The translations under genes were made by a program, and so were the position numbers. Positions 7,501-14,894 of a DNA stretch of 64,000 nucleotides are shown here, one piece after another. The DNA comes from Photorhabdus akhurstii. GTDB taxonomy: Bacteria > Pseudomonadota > Gammaproteobacteria > Enterobacterales > Enterobacteriaceae. Below the pieces are notes generated by a model. The model made no database searches, was not told the origin of the DNA, and saw only the letters and a program-made list of their open reading frames with translations. The stretch lies in NCBI RefSeq assembly GCF_018448925.1, contig NZ_RCWE01000007.1, positions 1 through 64,000 of the forward strand, given 5' to 3'. Position 1 is the stretch's first letter. Every line of letters begins with the position of its first letter.

Positions 7501-10360
7501 CGTGCTCCCCGGCAATCAGCGTGCCTTGCCGGTTGTTAATCGCCAGATGCGGTTGCTGGGCCTCGCTTTTGAGAGTGAGCTGTTTGCCCGCGGAGACCAG
7601 CCCCTGAGTATTATTCAAGGTCTGGCTGATGTTCGCTTGCAGATGGTTAGCTGCCCGTAAAGCACCCTGGGTATTGTCCACCTGTTGAGCGTTGACCGTC
7701 AGGTTTTGTGCTTCCACTCCGTTATCCGTCTGCTTTGTTTCCCGGTTAATCAGGTGAGCGGTGTTCAGGGTCAGTTGTGCGCCGCCACGGATAAGGCCGC
7801 CGGTGTTATCGGTTTGAGTATCAACATGAAGCTGAGTGTCGCCCACCGCCTGCACCTGCCCGTGACGATTGTCGAGCTGATGAGTGTTCAGGGTTAAGGT
7901 GTCCGTGGATAACAATTTGCCGTCCCGGTTATCCAGCGCGGCGTGTCGGGTATCGATAGCCACCTGTCCGCCCTGGAGATGACCGTGGCGATTATCCAGT
8001 TGACCGCTGGTGATTGTGGTTTTTCCTGCGCCAATAATCTGGCCCTGCTGGTTATCCAGTAACTGCCCGTTGGTATCCAGAGTCAGGGCGTCGGCGGATT
8101 GTAAGGTCCCCTCGCGGTTTATCAGTTGTCGGCTGTGAATGTCCAGCCCGCCATTCCCGGCAATCTGTCCCTGAGTATTAGTGAGCCTGGCGCCGGTCAG
8201 CGTGGTTTTACCGTCCGCGGCGATTATCCCGCCGGTGTTATCAACATCGCCGGCGCGCAGGGTTAATTGCCCGCCGCTTAACACCCGGCCCGACTGATTG
8301 TCCAGCGTGTCTTTGACCGCCAGTGTCAGCGAGCCTTTTTCGGCGGCCACGATGTTGCCGTGACGATTATCGACGGTCGTTGCTTTAAGGTTCAGGTTGC
8401 CGTTGCCCGCAAGGGTGCCGTGCTGGTTATCCAGCCTCCGAGTGGTGAGGGACAGCGTATCTTTGCCCTGTTGTTGCATCACGCCGCCTTGATGGCTCAG
8501 GGTGTCGGCGTTGACGGTTATCTGCCCGGCCTGAGTTTCGGCGTGGTTGAGTTGCAGTTCACCGGCCTGTATCGTCAGGGCGCCATTGGTGAGCAGTTTG
8601 CCCTGATTGCCCAGCCACCGTTGGGTATTGAGTGATAATTGACCGTTGCCCGCCAGTTGCACGGTGCCCTGAGTATTATCGGCCTGATGCGCGGTCAGAT
8701 GCAGGTCCTCGCCCTGACTGGCAATAGTGCCCTGACGGTTATTAAGCCGGTCTGTGGTGAGGGTCAGTTTCCCCTGATTGAATACCATCCCCTCATGGTT
8801 ATTCAGGGCGTGGGTGTTAAGCGCCAGTTCACCGGTCCCGGTCTGGTTAATTTTTCCTTTCAGGTTAGAGATATCCGGGGTCGTGAGGTGGATTTCCCGC
8901 GCCACTAACTGGCCGCTGTCGTTGTTAAACTGGCCCGGGGTTTTCGCGCTAAAACGGTCGGCGTTGACGGTAGCGCGAGCGGTACTGATGCCCGATTGAC
9001 TGGCAGTCAGTTGAATTTGCCCGGCCGCCGTCTGGCTGTCGCTCAGGTCAATCTGTTGGCTGTGGATAGTCAGCGTATCAGTGGCCAGATTTTTGCCATT
9101 AGCCTGAACGTGCTGCGCGGTCAGGGTCAGGGAGCCGGGGCGGGTGGTGTTGCCGTTATCATCCAGCCCCGCGGCCCACACACTGCCGTGACCACTTTGT
9201 ATCGTGCCTGCTCTGGCGGTGATATTGCCCCGTGCCTCAACCCGACCACTATTGTTCAGTTGTTCGCCTGATTGCAAGGTCGCCGTCGATTGAGACAGGA
9301 GTTTGCCCTGATTGTCTATCTTTGCGGTACTGGTTAATTGCAACGTATCCCGGCTGCTGAGGGTACCGCGGTTCTCTATCCGACCATCGGCGGTGATATG
9401 GACCTCCCCGGCAGACGCGCCGATATTGCCGGCATTATGTACGCCCACCCCCGCCTCGGTGCCTATCAACCTGATTTTATGGGCGTACATGCCGCCCAGC
9501 GCCGCCACATCCAGCGCAAACGCCGGGTGCTTTTCATCGTCAATCGATTTTTTCTCCATCTGCTGATGCGTCGCATCGACAATATTGCGCCCGGTAGTCA
9601 CTTTCAGGTCTTGCGCGTGTAATTTGGCGTTAATCGCCACGGAGCGGGCGATAATATCGGTGTAACTTTGCTGTGTGCTGTCCATGCCGCGCCCGTCAAT
9701 CCGCACTTCCCCCTGATTGACATCAAACCCTTTCAATCGGCCCCGCTCCATCAGCGCCTGTCCGGTGGTGAGCGTGGTGCGATGCGCGTTAATGAAACCG
9801 CAACCGTTACAGGTGATGCCCGAAGGATTGGCAATAATCACCTCGGCTTTATGCCCGGCCACTTCAATCCAGCCATTAAGGTGACTGGGGTCACGACTGT
9901 TGACCTCGTTAAGAATAACGCTGGCGTCCCCTTTGGCTAGCCACGGATTGCCTGCGACCATACCGCCCAGTTGCGTCTGGGTGGCCTCATGGCTGTTATT
10001 GAGGATAACCCCCTGTTTATCCACGTCAAACTGGCGGTAGCGGTTGTGGGAAACGCCGTCGGCGCCCGGGGTCTGGATATTGACCTGCGGCGTGCCGTTG
10101 GCGCTGCGAATGATGGTGGGCTGCTGACGGCCCGGCGCCTGTCCGTCGGCCACAATCGCCGCCTGCGCGGTGAGCGAAATCCCGCCAAGGGCGAATAACA
10201 ATCCAAACCGTAGCGCGGTGAGTCGGCAACGATGCTGCGGTGAAGAGGGGCGATGAGCGCGGCGTCCGGTTCTTCCCCGTCCGGCCCGCGCTATCTCGGC
10301 CACCACTATCCACAGCTGGCGAGATTGATTAAAGATAATACGATATAACTGCTTGTTCAT
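1565..10360 (-). CDS. TpsA/CdiA-family filamentous haemagglutinin-like exoprotein with C-terminal toxin
   Basis: This 2931-residue two-partner-secreted protein starts with an extended signal peptide (MNKQLYRIIFNQSRQLWIVV, later cleavage near LTAQAA). ATG 10360 is chosen because GGAG lies eight bases upstream; an in-frame GTG at 10381 has no ribosome site. The TPS secretion domain contains the hallmark NPSGITCNGCGFINAHR. A very long array of FHA/haemagglutinin beta-helix repeats follows (LDNRHG, INNTQG, LTAGDNLTI types). Near the C-terminus is a pretoxin region ending in a VENN-like motif, here NAIENN. The last ~125 residues include EHDHIPSFAALKKAKENELG and HKASPTYGGKN, which suggests a His-rich HNH-type nuclease, though I cannot name the family. 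The upstream tpsB gene supplies the exporter and the next gene the probable immunity protein. Confidence 0.9.
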   Translation of the reverse strand: MNKQLYRIIFNQSRQLWIVVAEIARAGRGRTGRRAHRPSSPQHRCRLTALRFGLLFALGGISLTAQAAIVADGQAPGRQQPTIIRSANGTPQVNIQTPGADGVSHNRYRQFDVDKQGVILNNSHEATQTQLGGMVAGNPWLAKGDASVILNEVNSRDPSHLNGWIEVAGHKAEVIIANPSGITCNGCGFINAHRTTLTTGQALMERGRLKGFDVNQGEVRIDGRGMDSTQQSYTDIIARSVAINAKLHAQDLKVTTGRNIVDATHQQMEKKSIDDEKHPAFALDVAALGGMYAHKIRLIGTEAGVGVHNAGNIGASAGEVHITADGRIENRGTLSSRDTLQLTSTAKIDNQGKLLSQSTATLQSGEQLNNSGRVEARGNITARAGTIQSGHGSVWAAGLDDNGNTTRPGSLTLTAQHVQANGKNLATDTLTIHSQQIDLSDSQTAAGQIQLTASQSGISTARATVNADRFSAKTPGQFNNDSGQLVAREIHLTTPDISNLKGKINQTGTGELALNTHALNNHEGMVFNQGKLTLTTDRLNNRQGTIASQGEDLHLTAHQADNTQGTVQLAGNGQLSLNTQRWLGNQGKLLTNGALTIQAGELQLNHAETQAGQITVNADTLSHQGGVMQQQGKDTLSLTTRRLDNQHGTLAGNGNLNLKATTVDNRHGNIVAAEKGSLTLAVKDTLDNQSGRVLSGGQLTLRAGDVDNTGGIIAADGKTTLTGARLTNTQGQIAGNGGLDIHSRQLINREGTLQSADALTLDTNGQLLDNQQGQIIGAGKTTITSGQLDNRHGHLQGGQVAIDTRHAALDNRDGKLLSTDTLTLNTHQLDNRHGQVQAVGDTQLHVDTQTDNTGGLIRGGAQLTLNTAHLINRETKQTDNGVEAQNLTVNAQQVDNTQGALRAANHLQANISQTLNNTQGLVSAGKQLTLKSEAQQPHLAINNRQGTLIAGEHATINAHALSGDGQLLSQGDMAITLTEDFHHTGNTAANGNLTLKTTGNLINDRQIKAGQALHLDAHNLTNSASGEISAGQTQIQAHDTLNNTGLIDGGLTHLTASTLNNTGTGRIYGDQIALQTSTLNNTAQDGKAAVIAARDRLDIGTGTLNNSHHAQIYSVGDMHIGGRLDNTLAATGQARELNNHAATIEAGRHLKMNADQINNTNAGLVTQVVETEKSQHHDAVLSGQTTRYDWSQVDTSRHNKYKVHDAIMPDGSRSNDFYEYQYTRTVKETQVKQSDPGKILAGGNITLNSAQVTNHDSQIIAGGALNGEIGELHNIATQGERVTTDTGSQTHWYAKKTKKKKFGFGGTKTSQGKSRSHYDPAPVIETLDLKTLAWQAHTRPQGTNITITDRQTGQIHSAPTAVTPVNGIKNQPLSLPPETVKGQTVDPVIRVVTPDTRLPDNSLYTVQPGSDSHYLVETDPKFTQYKQWLGSDYMRQQLTHDPALVHKRLGDGFYEQRLVRDQITQLTGQRYLPGYNNDEAQFKALMDAGIAFGKQQQLTPGVALSAAQMALLTSDIIWLTNQTVTLPDGTTEVVTVPQVYARVRQGDLSSDGTLLAGNTVALNSQGDITNSGTISGRDVTQLTANNLTNSGFIRGGKVDLAAQQTLTNRGGRIQGDDRVTLTGRDITSASTVRGDEANRWLDRPAGIYVRNDKGALSLSAINNVQLTASDVKNAGKDGHTEITAGHDLTLDALSTRRTEQGNWGKDNYRHLTQQQDIGSQITGAGEVTLQAGHDLQATAAQVNAGRQLTAQAGNNLTLTTGTASSDLVEHSKQTSKGWLSKSSVETHDEVHDRQALSTTFSGDKVNLQAGKDLNIRGSNVAGTQDISLNAGHQLTVTTAAEAHDETHWRQEKKSGLMGTGGIGFTLGKASQKVTTDSDSQLSKGSTVGSSQGNVTLNAGEQLRVHGSEVIAGKDLTLAGQQVDITSAENRHHTTTKTEQKQSGLTVALSGAAGGAVNSAVQAARTARTESDPRVKALQNTQAALSGVQAAQAGRLAEAQGSDDKGNNNLAGVSLSYGRQSSRSEQQHRQTTQQGSHLTAGDNLTITAKGDGKGASGQNGDIRIQGSQLQAGKDLQLNAHRDIQLSSSQNTEQTTGKNSSHGSSLGVGLTVGPGGTGLSVSANVSRGTGHENGNGVSHTNTTLQAGQTVGLNSGRDTTLKGAQVSGEQITADVKRHLTLSSEQDSQRYDSQQHNASAGVSATAGPLTNGTASLNASRNKLHSNYDSVQEQTGLFAGKSGYQVNVGDHTQLDGAVIASQADKTNNTLNTGTLGFKDIKNQADFTVEQQSAGVSLGQPTAGQVLNNLAVNGLSGSHNQGHDSTTTHAAVSDGNLIIRDKAHQTQDIANLSRDTDNAANVLSPIFDKEKEQQRLKQAQLIGEISAQMTEIASTEGKIIATKAAKAKLDHISEPDKAAARKKLVDSGNPHPTAADINKQVYDTAYTQALNDSGFGTGGTYQKALQAATAAIQGLAGNNLGQALAGGASPYLAGVIKDLTTDPQTHQVDIATNTLAHAILGAVAAEVSGNNALSGAVGAASGELAAQVLIKQLYGDGANVSELTEEQKQTISTLSTLAAGLAGGIAGDSSASALTGAQAGKNAIENNALASRNLGDCRTLSPEACGKAKELSQRILDKGLPSVEDMRGKLASCQDDSCRKGVWTEYRQASDATINTLKQMALNGELSREELAFINHEVGKELAVSGYRANDKIGRSEQSSWLNGGSGPLSGFFNTELRQKELENAGLSKADAAQYVKEEQRNLLLLETATGIIGGAASNKIQAKPSSVSSTKGSTDNKPHDETQPVRALDVSSYKELKSRAKVGDGLEHDHIPSFAALKKAKENELGRPLTKDETKALYQNATAVEIPRDAHKASPTYGGKNTPAQVQKDAMDLCGAVCRDTDALRKNMIERGYDPQLVDDAVKKVIERNRQTGVMK

Positions 10361-10408
10361 GATTTTTGCTCCACACAACACTACCCACCGGCAGTTTTGT
10401 TATTTGAA

Positions 10409-12073
10409 TTAATACTGCCAATACAGGTTGAATCCGGCCGTGACGGGGGAAGTTTGGAAACCGGCGGGCTTGGACAGCGGGACGCCGACAAACAGGTCGT
10501 AGCTCACCTTTTTCAGGCTGCCGCGCCAGCCCAGAGCGCTCCCCGCCAGGTGTTTTCCGAGCAGCGCGTCGCTGCCCCGGCCGCCCACTTCGCCATAATC
10601 CATTGCCAGATACAGCGACTGCCCGCGCAGCGGGGTTTGCCAGTCCAGTTCGTTGCGGCTGTACCAGCCCCGATCTGCGGATAAGGTCAACTCGCCATCA
10701 AAGCCGCGCACCGTCCAGCGGCCGCCAATCGAGAAGCGATCCTGGGGCGTCAATGGGCTGGCGCTTATCTGACGCAAATATTGGGTCTGATAAGAAAAGG
10801 GCTGAGAAAACAGCGTTAACGGCCCGGCCAGCGTCGCCGAGAACTGGGTGATTTTGGGTAAGGCGGTCCCTTCATTGCGGTACTCTTCCGGCGCCGGTTG
10901 TGCGCCAAACCAGCGCATGCCCTGCTGGTAAGTCACCCGGGTATCCAGCGTCGCACTGCCGATAAAGTGATGATGGGACAGCCCCAGCTTCCAGCCCGCG
11001 GTTTCCCGGCGCTGAACATCAACTTCGGTCTTATCAATAAAATTGCGCGACGTCCGGCGATAAATTTCACCGTTAAGCAGAGTTTTCTGGTCGGCGTTAC
11101 GGTGCAGAACACGGCTAAGCTGAACCGCCAGGTTTTGGCTTTTGCCCCGGTATTGGATCGCCTGATTCAGCCCGGCTATCGTCTGGGTATAATCGTAATG
11201 ACTGGCCGTCACACTCGCCATCCAGTAGCCGAAGGGCAAAGAGTAATAGAGCGTGTCATTTTGGCTGCCCTTCCCGGCAGATGAATGAATATCGCGTCCA
11301 CCGGAGAGATAAAACAGATCACTCAACGCCAGCGGGTTATCCAGAAAGAAAGTGAATCCGCCCTGATAACGCCCGGTGCTTTTGGAGCCGGTATCATCCA
11401 GATACGTGGCGACTCGCCAGTGCCGTGACTGACGCCAGTCCAGCACAATATCGCTCTCCCCCGGCTGCGCTGCCGGAACAATGTTCATATCCGCCTGCAC
11501 GGTCGGGAAACGTTGCAAGTTTTCCAATCCCTGCTCAATATCCCGTAAATCCAGTAGCTTGCCTTCACGCGCGGGAAAGGGCGTTATCCGCTGGATATAT
11601 TTCCCGCTGTCAGGGGTATAGCGGATATGCCGGATTTTGCCCGGTATCATCACCAGTTTTAGCGTTTGGGTACGCAGATCCTGGGGAGGAACCAGAACCC
11701 GGCTGGTGACATAGCCGTGATTAATGAGCTGATCTTGCAATTGGGTTATCAGCCGGCTAATGCCTTTATCGCCCAGGCAATGGTTTTCGCCCTGTTGAGC
11801 GACACGCCGGAACGGTAACCAGTGCGGGAAATTTCCGGTACCTGCCAATGCTACATGTGTGACAGGAAAACAGGGGGTTTCCACCGGGAAGGCGGATGAC
11901 TCCCCGGTTTCCGGTACCGACAGATGAACTTCCGCAGGCGGCGGGGCTAATCGCGCCTCCAGCGCTTGCTGGCGGGCCTGTTGATGAATGAGTTGTTGAT
12001 CTGCGATGTCGGCGGCTTGACTGTCTGAGACTACGCTACAAAAAACCGTTAATACCAAAATACTGCTTTTCAT
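10409..12073 (-). CDS. TpsB/ShlB/FhaC-family outer-membrane transporter of the two-partner system
   Basis: The 554-residue precursor begins with a signal peptide (MKSSILVLTVFCSVVSDSQA). A further in-frame GTG at 12112 would give an N-extension without a signal peptide, so ATG 12073 is preferred. After a short helical plug region (IHQQARQQALEARL) come POTRA domains (about residues 70-220, including the GKIRHIRYTPDSGKY part). A 16-strand beta-barrel follows, with LDWRQSRHWRVATYLDDTG at its start and the conserved VRGFDGE motif of barrel loop 6. It folds in the outer membrane and exports the neighbouring TpsA through its N-terminal secretion domain. Only about 50 bases separate its stop from tpsA, so the two are one operon in the B-A-immunity order. 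Confidence 0.92.
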   Translation of the reverse strand: MKSSILVLTVFCSVVSDSQAADIADQQLIHQQARQQALEARLAPPPAEVHLSVPETGESSAFPVETPCFPVTHVALAGTGNFPHWLPFRRVAQQGENHCLGDKGISRLITQLQDQLINHGYVTSRVLVPPQDLRTQTLKLVMIPGKIRHIRYTPDSGKYIQRITPFPAREGKLLDLRDIEQGLENLQRFPTVQADMNIVPAAQPGESDIVLDWRQSRHWRVATYLDDTGSKSTGRYQGGFTFFLDNPLALSDLFYLSGGRDIHSSAGKGSQNDTLYYSLPFGYWMASVTASHYDYTQTIAGLNQAIQYRGKSQNLAVQLSRVLHRNADQKTLLNGEIYRRTSRNFIDKTEVDVQRRETAGWKLGLSHHHFIGSATLDTRVTYQQGMRWFGAQPAPEEYRNEGTALPKITQFSATLAGPLTLFSQPFSYQTQYLRQISASPLTPQDRFSIGGRWTVRGFDGELTLSADRGWYSRNELDWQTPLRGQSLYLAMDYGEVGGRGSDALLGKHLAGSALGWRGSLKKVSYDLFVGVPLSKPAGFQTSPVTAGFNLYWQY

Positions 12074-12334
12074 TGACTTTCTATTCCACAATGTCGAAAC
12101 AGCATTAACCACGAATTTAACTTAACGATCAATATTTAGGATTGATTATCAACCGGGCAACTAAAATAGGGGATTGGTTAAGATAGCAGCAAAAACAAGA
12201 GGTTATATGACAAAGCAAAAAACGGGCCAATGTGATTATTTTGTAACAGCATTGTATAAAAAATAGATTAATATTAATCATTTAATAACCAGCATTAATA
12301 ATTTCAAATTAATTTTATTGTTTTATTTTAATAA

Positions 12335-12350
12335 TGTGATAGATATCACA
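12335..12350 (-). promoter_or_regulatory. CRP-binding site upstream of tpsB
   Basis: TGTGATAGATATCACA is a perfect TGTGA-N6-TCACA palindrome flanked by AT-rich bases. It lies about 260 bases upstream of the tpsB start in the long gap before the luxR gene. This suggests cAMP-CRP control of the tpsB-tpsA-immunity operon, but I did not locate the matching promoter boxes with confidence. Confidence 0.6.
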
Positions 12351-12539
12351 TTTATGATGATTGATTTCAGCATTGAATGACTTGAACTGTGACAGTTATT
12401 TTTAATTTGTGATAAGTAATGACCTTTTCTGATTAGATTGGATGATGACTTTTAGCTCAGTTGGCAAAACAGGCGCTATGCTATTGCGGATTGGGAGATA
12501 ACTATCAGATAGCAAGTGTTGGTAGTCACCGCCTTTTCG

Positions 12540-12643
12540 GGCACAGACGGAAACATCCGCAAGGGGTGGCACTAATTGCCTGACGTGCCTATTGATGAAT
12601 GAGTTGTTGATCTGACATGTCTACAGCTTGACTGCCTGAAATA
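12540..12643 (-). pseudogene. Fragment of a second tpsB 5' end
   Basis: 23 bases at 12592-12614 are identical to 11981-12003 inside tpsB, and the flanks on both sides (down to about 12540 and up to about 12643) align with scattered changes and a short deletion. The copy covers the end of the signal peptide and the start of the mature protein. It has no usable reading frame, so it is a decayed duplicate of the transporter gene. Confidence 0.65.
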
Positions 12644-12987
12644 AGAAAAATGCACTATTATTAATGGATTAATATTTAACTGTGACAATCTCGTAATAAT
12701 TTTATTATGTAATTTACATCACGTTTTTGTCTTATTACAAACGGTAGTAGCTTTTAAAATTTGGGCTTTCGTGATGATAAAATATCTTCTTTTCTCACCT
12801 ATCATAGATATACGAATAGATAGTTCTTAGGCGGTAATAAAGGGTATTTACTGCCGTTTCTTCCTTAAAACGCACAGTAAAGGAGGTTATTGCGTAATAA
12901 GTTATGCACGCTTTTCCGGTAAATACGACATATAACGATAACTCAGTTCGTCTATTTCCTCTTGTGAGCATTGCTAGGACTTGAGAC

Positions 12988-13668
12988 TCAAACCAAAATA
13001 CTACTTTCAGAATGTAAAAATCTTTCTGGTACATAAAGATCATAATCATTAAAGCGACAGTATTCTTCCAATTGCCGAGCAGACCTAACACCAATCTTTC
13101 TATATATTTGTGCTGTATAGTGTTCAACAGTACGGTAGGAAATATTTAATATTCTACCAATTTGTTTACTGGTATATTTATGTAAAGAGAGAAAAATGAC
13201 ATCCCATTCCCGTTGGGTAAATAAATTGGTCGGTGGTTGAAATATAATAGATGCAGGGAGTTTTCCATGATATAAACGTGTTAATGAATAATCTTGGGCT
13301 TTCCACAAGTGATAGATAATTCCAAGACACTCACCATTTTCATGATAAATAGGTAATTTTTCACAGAAATAAGAGGATAATGTTTTTATTCCTCCCCAAA
13401 TATGGGTTTCGAGTGAAACATATGATTTTTCTTCTTTCATTACCTTTTGATCATGATGAATATATTCTTTTGCAAACTCAGCTCCATCCCAAGGAAGCTC
13501 ATCATCATAAAATCCTTCGAAATCAAATGAATCAGAAAAACCTTTAATGGAGTTCAACGCTTTATTTCCATAAATAAAACACGAATTCTTATCTTTTATT
13601 CCCCAAGGATCGTTACTGATTGCCAATGTGTTAATAACTTGAGGTGAAATAATTAACTTATTATTCAT
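12988..13668 (-). CDS. PAS4-LuxR solo transcriptional regulator
   Basis: The 226-residue protein has an N-terminal PAS-type sensor domain (about residues 10-130, with NDPWGIKDKNSCFIYGN and the CEKLPIYHENGECLGIIYHLW core). The C-terminal LuxR helix-turn-helix spans about 150-215 (LFTQREWDVIFLSLHKYTS, then QIGRILNISYRTVEHYTAQI). Photorhabdus encodes dozens of such 'solos' without a LuxI synthase, and they are thought to sense host-derived signals. The ATG has AAGGA upstream. Its closest relative in the window is the gene at 20592, and two further family members lie between. The signal and targets are unknown. Confidence 0.88.
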   Translation of the reverse strand: MNNKLIISPQVINTLAISNDPWGIKDKNSCFIYGNKALNSIKGFSDSFDFEGFYDDELPWDGAEFAKEYIHHDQKVMKEEKSYVSLETHIWGGIKTLSSYFCEKLPIYHENGECLGIIYHLWKAQDYSLTRLYHGKLPASIIFQPPTNLFTQREWDVIFLSLHKYTSKQIGRILNISYRTVEHYTAQIYRKIGVRSARQLEEYCRFNDYDLYVPERFLHSESSILV

Positions 13669-13933
13669 GCTATTGTTCCTTTATTATATTTGACATAGTA
13701 ACCACTTAATTATCATTAAGGCATTATCTGAATGAATTGTCATCTGAATTATATTTAAAACAGCTTAACCATATAATATATCACAACAATAATCCAGTCA
13801 AAAAGTGTACAATTTATTAATTTTAAGATAACATTATAAATACCACAAAATATAAAAAAAGTTATTATTTTGATAAAATATTATTTATATGATTGATTTT
13901 ATCAGTTAATAAATATTTAAAAATTGAATTTAC

Positions 13934-14164
13934 CTAACCTAGCAACTCATTAAAACTAATTGTCTTATTGTCTATAAGATAGACAACTGAGTAAGCAATG
14001 ACAGGAGGTTCGGTGATAATGATCGTGTAATTTTTACAATGGATATGGACAAGGTGTGATGCGTGATCATTTAGAAGTTTTGAAATATACCCCCTTGCAC
14101 ACCAATTCTCTGAGCTAACTAAGTTGGTGCCATTCCCTGTAACTGAAGAGCTTAAGACATTCAT
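13934..14164 (-). CDS. Uncertain small hypothetical protein
   Basis: A 76-residue frame begins MNVLSSSVTGNGTNLV and ends with a hydrophobic stretch (YTIIITEPPVIAYSVVYLID). I recognise no family, and there is no convincing ribosome site. It lies in an AT-rich gap between a luxR gene and the Ner-like gene. It may be a chance frame; I list it because nothing else explains this stretch. Confidence 0.22.
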   Translation of the reverse strand: MNVLSSSVTGNGTNLVSSENWCARGYISKLLNDHASHLVHIHCKNYTIIITEPPVIAYSVVYLIDNKTISFNELLG

Positions 14165-14330
14165 TAAAGTATTTCATCCGCTTCCAACATTTCCAAAAAT
14201 AACTAAACTTTTTGAATACTCTAGCGATCTAAAAAGAACATTTCTGCACATTTAAAGTTTAATTTTGAACAATCAGAGTTCATTTATGAACTTTTTATCG
14301 TTAGACAATTTTCTATTCGGAGAATATTTG

Positions 14331-14373
14331 GCTGTACTTGGTGGGGTTTAATCTCTTAGTACAGCTATTTTTT
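14331..14373 (+). terminator. Hairpin with T-run in front of the Ner-like gene
   Basis: GCTGTACT (14331-14338) and AGTACAGC (14358-14365) form a perfect 8-bp stem with a 19-base loop, followed within two bases by six T. No gene on the plus strand ends just upstream, so it may terminate a short transcript or act as an operator-like repeat for the regulator that follows. Confidence 0.45.
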
Positions 14374-14489
14374 AACATTCCGCGCCTGTGCGGACTCAGG
14401 GAAAAAGCTGTAGAAATATAAAAATATCAAATTGAAGAGAGAGTATGAACATAGCACCTTGAATAACCAAATTGAGAGGAAAATAAGGA

Positions 14490-14702
14490 ATGATTATAAA
14501 AGACGACTGGCACCCGGCTGATATTATTGCAGCATTAAAAAAACAAGGGACAAATCTTTCTACTATTTCAAGAGAAGCGGGGCTTGCATCATCTACCTTA
14601 AGTAATGCGCTACACCGTCCGTGGCCCAAAGGTGAACGGCTAATTGCTACCGCTTTAAATTGTGAACCTTGCGAAATATGGCCGAGCAGATATTTTAAAT
14701 GA
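14490..14702 (+). CDS. Ner/SfsB-family winged DNA-binding regulator
   Basis: The 70-residue protein reads DWHPADIIAALKKQGTNLST, then ISREAGLASSTLSNALHRPWPKGERLIA and IWPSRY. This is the full pattern of Ner, the Mu-type early repressor, and of bacterial SfsB/Nlp. The HTH spans residues 20-45, and the EPCEIWPSRY end is typical. AAGGA lies directly before the ATG, with a better-spaced GAGG further up. No other phage genes are next to it, so it is either an orphan prophage remnant or a domesticated regulator. A T-run hairpin precedes it and an 8-bp inverted repeat follows. Confidence 0.85.
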   Translation: MIIKDDWHPADIIAALKKQGTNLSTISREAGLASSTLSNALHRPWPKGERLIATALNCEPCEIWPSRYFK

Positions 14703-14762
14703 GTTGTCATTTTCAAAGTTAACATGAGCTTCTCATATAAAACCAATGAGAGAGAGCTCATT

Positions 14763-14794
14763 ACCTGAAACTTTCTTCATGGAAAATTTCAGGT
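14763..14794. repeat. Inverted repeat after the Ner-like gene
   Basis: ACCTGAAA (14763-14770) and TTTCAGGT (14787-14794) are perfect arms around a 16-base loop. There is no T-run on the plus strand, so it is a weak terminator at best. Confidence 0.4.
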
Positions 14795-14808
14795 ATGAGC
14801 ATAGAATT

Positions 14809-14835
14809 AAAGCAGGGCTATTAACGCCCTACTTT
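14809..14835 (-). terminator. Terminator of the nhaC-malY operon
   Basis: AAAGCAGGGC (14809-14818) pairs with GCCCTACTTT (14826-14835) apart from one internal mismatch, with a 7-base loop and a T-rich end on the minus strand. It lies 60 bases beyond the malY-like stop codon. Confidence 0.6.
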
Positions 14836-14894
14836 GTTATCAAGCTCTGGCTAAAATATATAATCAGGCCAAATTCCGTGGATACCTTTTTATT

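Larger units (their letters stand above)
12113..12987. other. 875-base gap between tpsB and the first luxR gene
   Basis: The stretch holds the CRP site at 12335-12350 and the decayed tpsB fragment at 12540-12643. The remainder is AT-rich with no convincing gene. A tRNA-like AGCTCAGTTGG near 12453 does not fold as a tRNA. Confidence 0.7.

Noticed and set aside
12445-12530. tRNA-like AGCTCAGTTGG sequence
   Set aside because: The D-arm does not close (no GAGC partner) and no T-arm or acceptor stem follows, so it is not a tRNA gene.
12795-13127. 110-residue minus-strand frame
   Set aside because: It overlaps the end of the PAS-LuxR gene in another frame and resembles no protein.
14396-14761. 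121-residue minus-strand frame
   Set aside because: It is antisense to the Ner-like gene, which is strongly recognisable.
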